This document shows, in pieces, positions 17,565-26,429 of a stretch of DNA of 64,000 bases. The notes beneath the pieces are model-generated. The model was not told the DNA's origin, did not search any database, and saw only the letters and a program-made list of their open reading frames with translations. How positions within the stretch are numbered: position 1 is the first letter of the stretch; every line of letters starts with the position of its first letter. Source of the stretch: Paenibacillus fonticola DSM 21315 (GTDB lineage: Bacteria; Bacillota; Bacilli; Paenibacillales; Paenibacillaceae); the NCBI RefSeq assembly GCF_000381905.1, contig NZ_KB907247.1, positions 215,687 to 279,686 on the forward strand, written 5' to 3'. Position numbers and translations under genes: made by a program.

Positions 17565-18227
17565 TCGCTGTGTTATCAATAGCATCACAAAGGAGATCAA
17601 GATGATCGTAATCGTCCAAATCCAAGCTAGACCTGTGTTTCCGGTATCCACGGCGACATATATGGCTGTTGGGAGCGTCTGAGTTTTGCCCGGAATGTTG
17701 CCCGCGAACATAATCGTAGCTCCGAATTCCCCCAGTCCCCGGGCAAATCCAAGGATATAAGCCGTAATTAGGGATTGACTGCTCAGCGGCAGCGTGATGT
17801 AGCGGAATACTTGCCATTCGCTGGCTCCGCTGGATCGCCCGGCATCCTCCAGCTCTCGATCGATCGAGGCGAAGCCGGACTTCATCGTCTGATAGACGAG
17901 CGGAAACGAGACCACGATGGAAGCGATGACCGCCGCCCACCAAGAGAAAATGAGCGGCGAGGCGAATAACCATTCCATGAATTGGCCTATTCCGCTCCTT
18001 CTTCCGAATATAACCAGAAGTAAAAACCCGATAACAGTGGGAGGCAGAACGAGCGGCATCATAAGAACGGTCTCCAGCAGGGTTTTGCCTTTAAATTGCC
18101 GTGCCGATACCCACCGGGCTATCGCTGTGCCCAAAATTGTCACGAGAACGCTGGACAGTAATGCAACCTGCAAGGATAAGCGGATGGGCTGCCAGAATTC
18201 TTGCCAAGGGATTTGCATTTGAATCAT
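17547..18227 (-). CDS. modB: Molybdate ABC transporter permease ModB
   Basis: This 226-residue permease has five or more hydrophobic segments. The characteristic ModB stretch is MMPLVLPPTVIGFLLLVIFG, followed by an EAA loop (LEDAGRSSGASEWQVFRYI) and FARGLGEFGATIMFAGN. It imports molybdate with ModA, feeding the molybdenum cofactor needed by the nitrate reductase encoded next door. It overlaps modA by four bases (ATGA), showing translational coupling. No modC ATPase gene follows; the operon ends in a hairpin over the stop codon, as in B. subtilis yvgLM, which also lacks modC. Confidence 0.95.
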   Translation of the reverse strand: MIQMQIPWQEFWQPIRLSLQVALLSSVLVTILGTAIARWVSARQFKGKTLLETVLMMPLVLPPTVIGFLLLVIFGRRSGIGQFMEWLFASPLIFSWWAAVIASIVVSFPLVYQTMKSGFASIDRELEDAGRSSGASEWQVFRYITLPLSSQSLITAYILGFARGLGEFGATIMFAGNIPGKTQTLPTAIYVAVDTGNTGLAWIWTITIILISFVMLLITQRNNKKW

Positions 18228-19033
18228 GAAGAATGCGCTGCTGAGAAGCCGTATTTTGTAAAGATGCCCAGCGCCTCTTTGGATTGAAGATAGTCGTATA
18301 GCTCTGTTGTTTCCTTGAGATGCCGGGTTGACTTCAGAATGCCGATTGGATACTCGACAGGCGTGTAGCTGGCTGGGTCAACGGCAAATGAAATGGCTAT
18401 ATCTTGTGAAGTCAGCGCATCGGACTTGTACACAAAGCCAGCATCAGCGTTGCCCGTTTCTACATACTGCAGAACTTGCCGGACATCCTTGGCCTGCACA
18501 AGCTTCGGTTGAAGCTCGTTCCATAATTGGGCGTTCGTTAAGGTTTCCTGGGCATAGCTGCCCGCAGGAACACTCTCTGGGATGCCTATAGCTATCAACT
18601 TGATACTCTCATTTGTTAAATCTTGCAGCCCGAGAACTTCCGCAGGGCGATCACCAGGGATGATGACTACGAGTTCATTTGTCAAAACAATATTGTGCTG
18701 GTTGGCATCAATGAGGCCCTGAGCGACTAATTCATTCAAATTTTTGGTTGCCGCTGAGAGAAATAAATCTACAGGTGCGCCTTGTTCAATCTGTTTCTGC
18801 AGAGCACCGGAAGCTCCAAAATTAAAGTTCAGCTTCACTGCAGAATGCTTTGCTTCATAGGAAGATTGTATTTCCTTCATGGCATCCGTGAGGCTTGCCG
18901 CTGCTGAAATCGTTAATTCTACTTTTTCTTTAGATGCACTGCCAGTACTAGTCGCCGTACTGCAGCCTGTCATTAGAGAAGCCAACTGAGAAGCTAGCAG
19001 GAATAGGGCGAGGATCGCTTTGAGATTCCTCAT
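18224..19033 (-). CDS. modA: Molybdate-binding lipoprotein ModA
   Basis: This 269-residue periplasmic-type molybdate-binding protein is a lipoprotein, with signal LLASQLASLMTGC and lipidated Cys24. The mature part begins ELTISAAASLTDAMKEI and contains FNFGASGALQKQIEQGAPVD, both typical of ModA. AAAGGAG precedes ATG 19033. It is transcribed away from narG, so the 263-bp gap carries both promoters. Co-location with narGHJI and moaA suggests molybdate uptake is tied to nitrate respiration (inference). Confidence 0.95.
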   Translation of the reverse strand: MRNLKAILALFLLASQLASLMTGCSTATSTGSASKEKVELTISAAASLTDAMKEIQSSYEAKHSAVKLNFNFGASGALQKQIEQGAPVDLFLSAATKNLNELVAQGLIDANQHNIVLTNELVVIIPGDRPAEVLGLQDLTNESIKLIAIGIPESVPAGSYAQETLTNAQLWNELQPKLVQAKDVRQVLQYVETGNADAGFVYKSDALTSQDIAISFAVDPASYTPVEYPIGILKSTRHLKETTELYDYLQSKEALGIFTKYGFSAAHSS

Positions 19034-19178
19034 ATATGAGCTCCTTTCAACTTTAAAGTGTAGCGTATCATGCCGATGGCTCGCGTTTCATTATAAAGGG
19101 TTGGGTCGTCCCTAGTAAACCCATTTAGCACGGGAACAACCGGCTTGTGAAAGAAAGAGGGAATTCACCAAAGGGATA

Positions 19179-19192
19179 TAGGGATTTCCCCT
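19179..19192 (+). promoter_or_regulatory. NreC-type operator upstream of narG
   Basis: TAGGGATTTCCCCT resembles the Staphylococcus NreC binding site TAGGG-N4-CCCTA (established for S. carnosus). The identical 14-mer recurs in reverse orientation before the NarK-type gene (28194-28207), and nreABC genes lie between. It is about 105 bases upstream of the narG start, a plausible activator position. Confidence 0.65.
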
Positions 19193-19296
19193 TATAGGAT
19201 TGAGCATCACACTCTCTCATAATGTATGTATAAGAATAGACAATCCATTGATTCCCGTCATATTTTGTCGTTCTGCCGAAGGAGTGATGATGTCCA

Positions 19297-22200
19297 ATGA
19301 AACGGAAATTTGGACTAAGGTTTTTCAAACCGACAGAGAGCTATTCCGGAAACTGGTCGATTCTTGAGGAAAAGGATCGGACTTGGGAGAATATGTACCG
19401 TGGGCGCTGGTCGCATGACAAAGTGGTACGCACGACGCATGGCGTCAATTGCACCGGCTCCTGCAGCTGGAAGGTGTTTGTGAAGAATGGAATTATAACG
19501 TGGGAAAATCAGCAAATCGACTATCCGTCATGCGGCCCGGATATGCCGGAATTCGAACCGCGCGGATGCCCGCGCGGCGCTTCTTTTTCGTGGTATGAAT
19601 ATAGTCCTTTGCGCGTGAAATACCCGTATATGCGAGGGAAATTATGGCGCATGTGGAAGCAGGCGCTGCAGGACGCCTCCGATCCGGTGGCGGCGTGGTC
19701 AAGCATTGTGGAAGATCCGGAGAAGGCAAGGGCTTATAAGCAGGCTCGGGGAAAAGGAGGCCATGTGCGTGTACCTTGGGAGGAAGCCACCCGGTTAATT
19801 GCGGCGCAGCTCATTTATACGATTCGCAAGTATGGGCCCGACCGGATTGCCGGCTTCACGCCTATTCCGGCGATGTCGATGATCAGCTATGCTTCAGGTG
19901 CGCGCTTCATCTCGCTGATTGGCGGTGAAATGCTCAGTTTCTATGATTGGTATGCCGATCTTCCGCCGGCATCGCCCCAAATTTGGGGAGAGCAGACGGA
20001 CGTGCCGGAGTCAAGCGATTGGTACAATTCCGGTTACCTCATGATGTGGGGCTCCAACGTGCCGTTGACGCGTACGCCGGATGCCCATTTTATGACTGAG
20101 GTTCGCTATAAGGGGACGAAGGTGGTGTCGGTCGCTCCGGATTACGCGGAGAACGTGAAATTCGCGGACAACTGGCTGGCCCCGAACCCGGGAACGGACG
20201 CGGCGCTTGCGCAAGCGATGACGCATGTGATTCTGAAAGAATTTTATCATGAGCGTCAGGAGCCGATGTTCCTGAATTATGCCAAACAGTATACAGATAT
20301 GCCGTTCCTGATTCTTCTTGAACCTCATGAAGGCAAGTATAAAGCGGGCCGCTTCTTGCGAGCCAGCGATTTAGGGGATGCTCCTCCGCATGCCGAATGG
20401 AAACCGGTCATTTGGGATGAGGCGGCAGACGAAATTACGATTCCTAACGGAACGATGGGCCAACGGTGGGAGAAGGACAAGAAATGGAACCTGATTCTCG
20501 AACGGGAAGACGGAACGAAGATCATGCCGGCGTTGTCTATTGAAGCTCAGGACAGTGAGTGGACAGAGATGGTCTTCCCGTCTTTTGATCATGGCGGAAA
20601 TGGAATCTTCAAGCGCTCGATACCAGCCCGGCTCATACGGCTTGCTGATGGAACAGAGCGGCTGGTCGCTACGGTATATGACTTAATGTTAAGTCAATAT
20701 GGCGTGCATCGCACCGGTGGCAAAGACCATGCGAAAGGATATGATGACGCCTCATCCCGCTATACTCCGGCATGGCAGGAGGCGATTACGGGCGTCAAGC
20801 CATCGATTGTTATTCAAATTGCCCGTGAATTCGCTCAGAATTCTCTGGATACCGGCGGACGCTCCATGATTATTATGGGGGCCGGCATTAATCATTGGTT
20901 TAACAGCGATACGATTTATCGTTCGATTCTCAATCTGGTCATTCTGACCGCCTCGCAGGGCGTGAACGGCGGGGGCTGGGCGCATTATGTAGGACAGGAG
21001 AAATGCCGTCCGATCGAGGGCTGGTCAGCCATCTCCTTCGCGAAGGATTGGCAGGGCGCGGCCCGCCAGCAAAATGCGACCTCGTTCTTCTATTTTGCCA
21101 CCGATCAATGGAAATACGAAGAGACGGGGATGGAATCGCTCAAATCGCCGACAGGCGGGGAGATTCGTTACCAGCATCCGGCCGATTATAATGTGCTCGC
21201 GGCACGTCTTGGCTGGCTTCCATCTTATCCGCAGTTCAATAAGAGCAGCCTGGCGTTCGCGGAGGAAGCTGCTTCGCTTGGCGCAGCACCGTATGCTCGG
21301 CAAGCGACGGATACAACTGCATTGAACGCTCTGCAAGCGACGAATACAGCAGCACCAGGCGCTTCGAATGCAGCTCCGCAATCGGTGTCTCAAGGCGCCT
21401 CCGCAGCGGGTACAGCATCGCAAAGAGCTCCGCTTACTGAGCCGCATGGAGCAGCGGATAACGACAGCATTATCAAGCATGCGCGGGATCAAATCGTTTC
21501 GGGAGCAACGAAGTTTGCGATAGAAGATCCCGACGCTCCGGAGAATTTTCCGCGAACGATGTTCGTGTGGCGCTCCAATTTGATTTCAAGCTCGGCCAAG
21601 GGGCAGGAGTATTTCATGAAACATTTGCTTGGCACCTCGGACGGGCTGCTGTCGACGCCAAATGAGGAGGATAAGCCGGAGGAGATCGTGTGGCGCGATG
21701 AGGTGGAAGGAAAGCTGGATCTGCTGGTCGCCCTGGATTTCCGTATGACCTCTACGCCGATGTACGCGGATATCGTTTTGCCTGCTGCAACCTGGTACGA
21801 GAAGACGGATTTGTCGTCCACCGATATGCATCCGTTCGTGCATCCGTTTAATCCTGCGGTCGATCCGCTATGGGAGTCCCGTTCAGACTGGGACATTTAC
21901 CGGACGATTGCGCATGTGTTCTCGGACATGGCGAAGGAGTATCTGCCAGGGGTTTACAAGGATCTGGTCGCCTCGCCGCTCGCGCATGATTCCGTGAACG
22001 AAATCGCCCAGCCCTTCGGCGAAATTAAGGATTGGCGCAAGGGAGAAGTAGAGCCGATTCCCGGCAAGACGATGCCGAATTTAAGCATCGTCGAACGCGA
22101 TTATACGAAAATTTACGATAAATACGTGACGCTAGGGCCAAATTTGGCCACGGGGAAGGTGGGGGCTCACGGCGTCAGCTTCTCGGTTGCCGAGGAATAC

Positions 22201-23139
22201 GAGGAGCTCAAGCGCATCAACGGCACTTATCACGATGACACGATCAAGAACGGGCTGCCGAAGCTCCATACGGCTCGCCATGCAGCCGATGCGATTCTCA
22301 ATCTATCCTCGGCAACGAACGGCCGGGTGTCCCAGCGTGCTTGGGAGTCGGCCGAGCAGGACACAGGGGTCGGGTTAAAGGATATTTCCGCCGACCGCGC
22401 AGCCGAGCGCATAACGTTCCAGAGCATTACAGTACAGCCGCGTGAAGTTATACCAACACCGGTATTCAGCGGATCGAACAAGATGGGCAGACGCTATTCG
22501 CCATTCACGACGAATATTGAACGCCTGGTTCCTTTTCGAACACTGACGGGCAGACAGCATTTCTATCTCGATCACGAGCTGTTCCTGCAATTTGGCGAAG
22601 CTCTGCCGGTGTATAAGCCAACCTTGCCGCCTATGGTATTTGGACCGAGGGACAAACAGATTACCGGCGGTATGGATACGCTCGTGCTGCGCTATTTAAC
22701 GCCGCATGGCAAATGGAATATCCACAGTACGTATCAGGATAATTTGCATATGCTGACTTTGTTCCGCGGCGGGCCGACGGTCTGGATCAACGACGAGGAC
22801 GCGGCCGCCCATCGGATCGAAGATAATGACTGGCTGGAAGTTTATAACCGGAACGGCGTAGTTACCGCGCGAGCCGTTGTCAGCCATCGCATGCCAAAAG
22901 GCACGTTGTTCATGTACCACGCTCAGGATAAGCATATTAATGTACCGGGCTCCGATATTACGAAGGAGCGCGGAGGAAGCCATAATGCGCCGACGAGAAT
23001 TCACGTCAAGCCTACGCAAATGGCAGGCGGCTATGCTCAGCTCAGTTACGGCTTCAACTATTACGGACCGATAGGGAATCAGCGGGATGTCTATGTGGCT
23101 GTCCGTAAAATGAAGGAGGTTAACTGGCTTGAAGATTAA
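19297..23139 (+). CDS. narG: Respiratory nitrate reductase alpha subunit NarG
   Basis: This 1280-residue molybdopterin subunit reduces nitrate to nitrite at the membrane. The FS0 cluster motif is H48-x3-C52-x3-C56-x34-C91 (HGVNCTGSCSW and RGCPRG). The Mo-coordinating Asp lies in SDWYNSGYLMMWGSN. No twin-arginine signal is obvious, consistent with the cytoplasm-facing NarG type. The protein is about 50 residues longer than usual because of an Ala/Thr/Gln/Ser-rich insert at about residues 658-720. AAGGAG lies about 12 bases before ATG 19297. It is first in narGHJI, behind an NreC-type box. Confidence 0.98.
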   Translation: MKRKFGLRFFKPTESYSGNWSILEEKDRTWENMYRGRWSHDKVVRTTHGVNCTGSCSWKVFVKNGIITWENQQIDYPSCGPDMPEFEPRGCPRGASFSWYEYSPLRVKYPYMRGKLWRMWKQALQDASDPVAAWSSIVEDPEKARAYKQARGKGGHVRVPWEEATRLIAAQLIYTIRKYGPDRIAGFTPIPAMSMISYASGARFISLIGGEMLSFYDWYADLPPASPQIWGEQTDVPESSDWYNSGYLMMWGSNVPLTRTPDAHFMTEVRYKGTKVVSVAPDYAENVKFADNWLAPNPGTDAALAQAMTHVILKEFYHERQEPMFLNYAKQYTDMPFLILLEPHEGKYKAGRFLRASDLGDAPPHAEWKPVIWDEAADEITIPNGTMGQRWEKDKKWNLILEREDGTKIMPALSIEAQDSEWTEMVFPSFDHGGNGIFKRSIPARLIRLADGTERLVATVYDLMLSQYGVHRTGGKDHAKGYDDASSRYTPAWQEAITGVKPSIVIQIAREFAQNSLDTGGRSMIIMGAGINHWFNSDTIYRSILNLVILTASQGVNGGGWAHYVGQEKCRPIEGWSAISFAKDWQGAARQQNATSFFYFATDQWKYEETGMESLKSPTGGEIRYQHPADYNVLAARLGWLPSYPQFNKSSLAFAEEAASLGAAPYARQATDTTALNALQATNTAAPGASNAAPQSVSQGASAAGTASQRAPLTEPHGAADNDSIIKHARDQIVSGATKFAIEDPDAPENFPRTMFVWRSNLISSSAKGQEYFMKHLLGTSDGLLSTPNEEDKPEEIVWRDEVEGKLDLLVALDFRMTSTPMYADIVLPAATWYEKTDLSSTDMHPFVHPFNPAVDPLWESRSDWDIYRTIAHVFSDMAKEYLPGVYKDLVASPLAHDSVNEIAQPFGEIKDWRKGEVEPIPGKTMPNLSIVERDYTKIYDKYVTLGPNLATGKVGAHGVSFSVAEEYEELKRINGTYHDDTIKNGLPKLHTARHAADAILNLSSATNGRVSQRAWESAEQDTGVGLKDISADRAAERITFQSITVQPREVIPTPVFSGSNKMGRRYSPFTTNIERLVPFRTLTGRQHFYLDHELFLQFGEALPVYKPTLPPMVFGPRDKQITGGMDTLVLRYLTPHGKWNIHSTYQDNLHMLTLFRGGPTVWINDEDAAAHRIEDNDWLEVYNRNGVVTARAVVSHRMPKGTLFMYHAQDKHINVPGSDITKERGGSHNAPTRIHVKPTQMAGGYAQLSYGFNYYGPIGNQRDVYVAVRKMKEVNWLED

Positions 23140-24661
23140 AGCGCAAATTGCCATGGTTATGAACTTGGACAAATGCATCGGGTGCCATACCTGCAGCGTA
23201 ACCTGCAAGAGCACATGGACGAATCGCCCCGGCGCTGAATACATGTGGTTCAACAACGTGGAGACGAAGCCCGGAATCGGTTATCCGAAGCGGTGGGAGG
23301 ACCAGGAGCAGTACAAGGGCGGCTGGACACTGAAGAACGGCAAACTTGAATTGAAATCGGGTAACAAGCTGTCCAAAATCGCTCTCGGCAAAATTTTTCA
23401 TAACCCGGATATGCCGGAGATGAAAGATTATTATGAACCGTGGAATTACAACTATGAGCACCTTACCAATGCAGGAGAGAAGAAACACCAGCCCGTAGCG
23501 CGTCCGAAGTCGGCGATTACAGGCGACAACATGGAGCTGGATTGGGGGCCCAACTGGGAGGACGATTTAGCTGGAGCCCATGTGACGGGCCCTCAAGATC
23601 CGAACATCGAGAAGATTGAAGAGGAAATCAAGTTTAACTTTGAGCAGGCCTTTATGATGTACCTTCCGCGTCTATGCGAGCATTGCCTGAATCCGAGCTG
23701 CGTTGCCTCCTGCCCATCAGGAGCGATGTATAAGCGCGACGAGGACGGTATTGTCCTCGTCGATCAGGAGGCCTGCCGCGGCTGGCGCTACTGCATGACA
23801 GGCTGTCCATACAAGAAGGTGTACTTCAACTGGCAGACAAATAAGGCAGAGAAATGCACCTTCTGCTTCCCGCGGATTGAAGCCGGGCTGCCGACGGTAT
23901 GCTCAGAGACATGTACAGGGCGCATACGTTACCTCGGTGTACTGCTGTACGATGCCGACCGAGTGCAGGAGGCGGCTTCTATGCCGGATGAGAAGGATTT
24001 GTACCAGGCGCAGTGCGATTTGTTTCTGGATCCGAATGATCCGGCGATCATTGCACAGGCCCGGGCAGACGGCATAACCGAGGAGTGGATCGAAGCGGCC
24101 CAGCAATCGCCGGTCTATAAGCTGGCGATTGAATACAAGCTCGCATTTCCGCTGCACCCGGAATACCGGACACTGCCAATGGTCTGGTACGTACCGCCGC
24201 TCAGCCCGATCATGAATTACTTTGAGGGCAAGGATTCGATTCAGAATCCAGATATGATTTTTCCGGCGATCGAGGAAATGAGGACACCGATTCAGTATCT
24301 GGCTAACATGCTGACAGCCGGCGATCCCGAGCCGGTAAAACAATCCCTGCAGCGATTGGCCATGATGCGGGCTTATATGAGATCCCGGCAAACCGGCCGC
24401 TCCTTCGAGGAACAGCGGCTGCATCGCCTGGGATTAAGCGCGCATCAAACCGAACAAATCTATCGCCTGCTAGCCATTGCCAAATATGAGGATCGCTTCG
24501 TCATTCCGACGTCCCATAAGGAGACGTATCTGGACACCTATCATGCACAAGGGGCTGAAGGCTTTGGAATGGATTGCGGCGGCTGTGGATTCGCGGGGGC
24601 ATCAGGGAGCAAGAGTGCGAAAGAGGAAGAGAACTTCTATGGGGGAATATGGCGTGATTAA
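23129..24661 (+). CDS. narH: Respiratory nitrate reductase beta subunit NarH
   Basis: This 510-residue electron-transfer subunit carries four cysteine clusters: CIGCHTCSVTC, CEHCLNPSCVASC, CRGWRYCMTGC and CTFC...CSETC. The Trp in the third cluster (CRGWRYC) is the usual signature of a [3Fe-4S] centre in NarH. It starts at TTG 23129, eight bases after AAGGAGGT, and overlaps narG by 11 bases. The C-terminus is Gly/Cys-rich (GMDCGGCGFAG), beyond the conserved region. It passes electrons from NarI hemes to NarG. Confidence 0.97.
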   Translation: MKIKAQIAMVMNLDKCIGCHTCSVTCKSTWTNRPGAEYMWFNNVETKPGIGYPKRWEDQEQYKGGWTLKNGKLELKSGNKLSKIALGKIFHNPDMPEMKDYYEPWNYNYEHLTNAGEKKHQPVARPKSAITGDNMELDWGPNWEDDLAGAHVTGPQDPNIEKIEEEIKFNFEQAFMMYLPRLCEHCLNPSCVASCPSGAMYKRDEDGIVLVDQEACRGWRYCMTGCPYKKVYFNWQTNKAEKCTFCFPRIEAGLPTVCSETCTGRIRYLGVLLYDADRVQEAASMPDEKDLYQAQCDLFLDPNDPAIIAQARADGITEEWIEAAQQSPVYKLAIEYKLAFPLHPEYRTLPMVWYVPPLSPIMNYFEGKDSIQNPDMIFPAIEEMRTPIQYLANMLTAGDPEPVKQSLQRLAMMRAYMRSRQTGRSFEEQRLHRLGLSAHQTEQIYRLLAIAKYEDRFVIPTSHKETYLDTYHAQGAEGFGMDCGGCGFAGASGSKSAKEEENFYGGIWRD

Positions 24662-25217
24662 TCTCGAGAAGCTTTATGAATATAAGCATGTATTCGGTTT
24701 TTTCGCCCAGCAGCTAACGTACCCCGAGAAGCTCGACTTTCATCCATCTATTATGGAAGAGATACCAGACAGAACGTATCCGGCTTACGAGCATATCGAG
24801 CGCTTCTGGGAGCTGATGCACGGCTACAGCATGGAGCAAATTGAAGAGATGTACGTGCAGACCTTTGATTTTCAAAAGGATTCGACCTTGTATATGACCT
24901 ATTTTAAATTCGAGGATTCCAAGGAACGCGGGCAAATGCTAGCCAAACTAAAAATCCTGTACCAGATGTTCGGGCTCGATATGCCGGATCATGAATTGTC
25001 GGATTACCTGCCGCTGATGTGTGAATTTATATACGCCGCCGAGTGGCAAGGATATCCGCAGGCTGAAAGAGACTTTAGCGTCTTGGTAAGCGTGATCGAG
25101 GACGGGACGTATCATTTGCTGAAATCGCTGGAGAAGAGCAGCAGCCCTTATTTTCACTTGATTAAAGCGCTCCGGGAAACCTTGAAATCCTGTATCAGGC
25201 AGGAGGCGTCGCAATGA
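24639..25217 (+). CDS. narJ: Nitrate reductase assembly chaperone NarJ
   Basis: This 192-residue protein fits NarJ, the dedicated chaperone that helps insert the Mo cofactor and mature NarGH before membrane docking. Characteristic stretches are FGFFAQQLTYPEKLDF near the N-terminus, YMTYFKFEDSKERGQML and LPLMCEFIYAAEW. The chosen ATG 24639 lies within the end of narH (23-base overlap) after GAGGAAG; a longer frame upstream has no ribosome site. It overlaps narI by ATGA. Confidence 0.92.
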   Translation: MGEYGVINLEKLYEYKHVFGFFAQQLTYPEKLDFHPSIMEEIPDRTYPAYEHIERFWELMHGYSMEQIEEMYVQTFDFQKDSTLYMTYFKFEDSKERGQMLAKLKILYQMFGLDMPDHELSDYLPLMCEFIYAAEWQGYPQAERDFSVLVSVIEDGTYHLLKSLEKSSSPYFHLIKALRETLKSCIRQEASQ

Positions 25218-25906
25218 GCTTATTGAATCAATTTCTATGGGTCATCTTCCCTTATGTTTGTATCGTCTTATTCGTTGCAGGCCATATTTATCGCTATCGG
25301 CATGATCAGTTCAATTGGACGGCCAAATCGAGCGAATTTATCGAGAAGAAGCATCTCAAGGCAGGCAGCCTGATGTTCCATCTCGGCATTATTCCCGTGA
25401 TTGGCGGACATATCGCCGGATTAGGCATTCCTAAGGAATGGATGGAATCTCTTGGTGTTAGCGATCATCTATATCACCTTGGCGCGATATATATCGGCAG
25501 CCTATTCGGCTTCCTCACACTCGGCGGGATGCTGCTGCTGACAGCACGCCGGCTAACGATCAAAAATGTCCGCAAATTAAGCTCCGCATCCGATATCATC
25601 GTCAACCTGCTGCTTTTATTCATTGTCATCATGGGGCTGTACAGCACGATTGTAACCAATGCCGTCCAGCCGGAATTCGATTATCGATCAAGTATCTCAA
25701 TTTGGTTTCGCGACCTCTTCGTGCTTCGTCCAGATGCCAGCCTCATGGCGAATGTGCCGGTGTCGTTTAAAATTCACATTTTGGCCGGATTCTTTATATT
25801 TGCGCTGTGGCCGTTCACTAGGCTGGTTCACGTCTGGAGCGTTCCGTTGAATTATGTGGGGAGAAGTTATATCCTATACAGGAAGAACCGTAAACATGGA
25901 TTGTAG
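25214..25906 (+). CDS. narI: Respiratory nitrate reductase gamma subunit NarI
   Basis: This 230-residue membrane cytochrome b has about five hydrophobic segments. Conserved His pairs in VAGHIYRYRHDQFNW, LMFHLGIIPVIGGHIAGL and near the C-terminus can ligate two b hemes. It oxidises menaquinol and anchors NarGH to the membrane. The ATG at 25214 overlaps the narJ stop codon. A perfect hairpin terminator follows directly, separating the structural operon from nreABC. Confidence 0.96.
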   Translation: MSLLNQFLWVIFPYVCIVLFVAGHIYRYRHDQFNWTAKSSEFIEKKHLKAGSLMFHLGIIPVIGGHIAGLGIPKEWMESLGVSDHLYHLGAIYIGSLFGFLTLGGMLLLTARRLTIKNVRKLSSASDIIVNLLLLFIVIMGLYSTIVTNAVQPEFDYRSSISIWFRDLFVLRPDASLMANVPVSFKIHILAGFFIFALWPFTRLVHVWSVPLNYVGRSYILYRKNRKHGL

Positions 25907-25935
25907 GAAAGAAGGCGTCAAGCCTTCTTTCTTTT
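25907..25935 (+). terminator. Intrinsic terminator between narI and nreA
   Basis: GAAAGAAGGC and GCCTTCTTTC form a perfect 10-bp stem with a 5-base loop, followed by TTTT. It probably dampens read-through from narGHJI into the regulatory genes, which have no clear promoter of their own in the 52-base gap. Confidence 0.85.
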
Positions 25936-25958
25936 CAATAAGCAAGGGAGCAAATAGC

Positions 25959-26423
25959 ATGAAGGATGAACCGAATTTTGATTATCAGCTGGCGATCGAT
26001 TCCCTGCGGGAACGATTTTTATTTGATTTTGTCTCCATTGCATTAGTGCAATCGGCGGCGGATCAATTCGTGCTGACATGGCAGTATGCATCCGGGAATT
26101 TGAACCAGCGCTATAAGCGGATCGTGCTGCATTCAGGCAAGGGTATTGCCGGCATCGTGTTCAAGACGGGAAAGCCGATGCTTATTCAAAATATAGAATC
26201 AGAGCTTGATCCGGGCGATTTGTTCAACTATCCGATCGTCGTGGCCGAGCAGCTTAAAACAGTATGCGCCGTTCCTTTATGGAAGGAGAGCCGTGTTGCC
26301 GGCGTGCTGCTAGTGGGCTTCCGCGCAGGAGGCCGGTTGACGCCAGCGCTGCTTGACGATTTCCGGAGACAGCTAGACCCCTCATTCGGCCCGTTTTTCA
26401 CTAGAGAGCTGGTAGAGGAGTGA
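25959..26423 (+). CDS. nreA: GAF-domain nitrate sensor NreA
   Basis: This 154-residue single GAF domain precedes the oxygen-sensor kinase NreB. In Staphylococcus, NreA binds nitrate and modulates NreB (established). Features include QFVLTWQYASGNLNQRY, KGIAGIVFKTGKPMLIQN and a short C-terminus after LDPSFGPFFTREL. ATG 25959 follows AAGGGAG; the longer in-frame extension upstream runs over the terminator and is rejected. The nreB start lies six bases beyond its stop, so the three nre genes form one unit. Confidence 0.88.
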   Translation: MKDEPNFDYQLAIDSLRERFLFDFVSIALVQSAADQFVLTWQYASGNLNQRYKRIVLHSGKGIAGIVFKTGKPMLIQNIESELDPGDLFNYPIVVAEQLKTVCAVPLWKESRVAGVLLVGFRAGGRLTPALLDDFRRQLDPSFGPFFTRELVEE

Positions 26424-26429
26424 CCTCGA

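Noticed and set aside
17293..17682. 129-codon plus-strand frame between the HesB-like gene and modB
   Set aside because: It runs through short repeats and over the modB terminator and 3' end; composition is not protein-like.
19151..19180. TTGTGA...TTCACC near narG as an Fnr/CRP-type box
   Set aside because: The half-sites are spaced too far apart for the TGTGA-N6-TCACA pattern, and no fnr gene is in the window.
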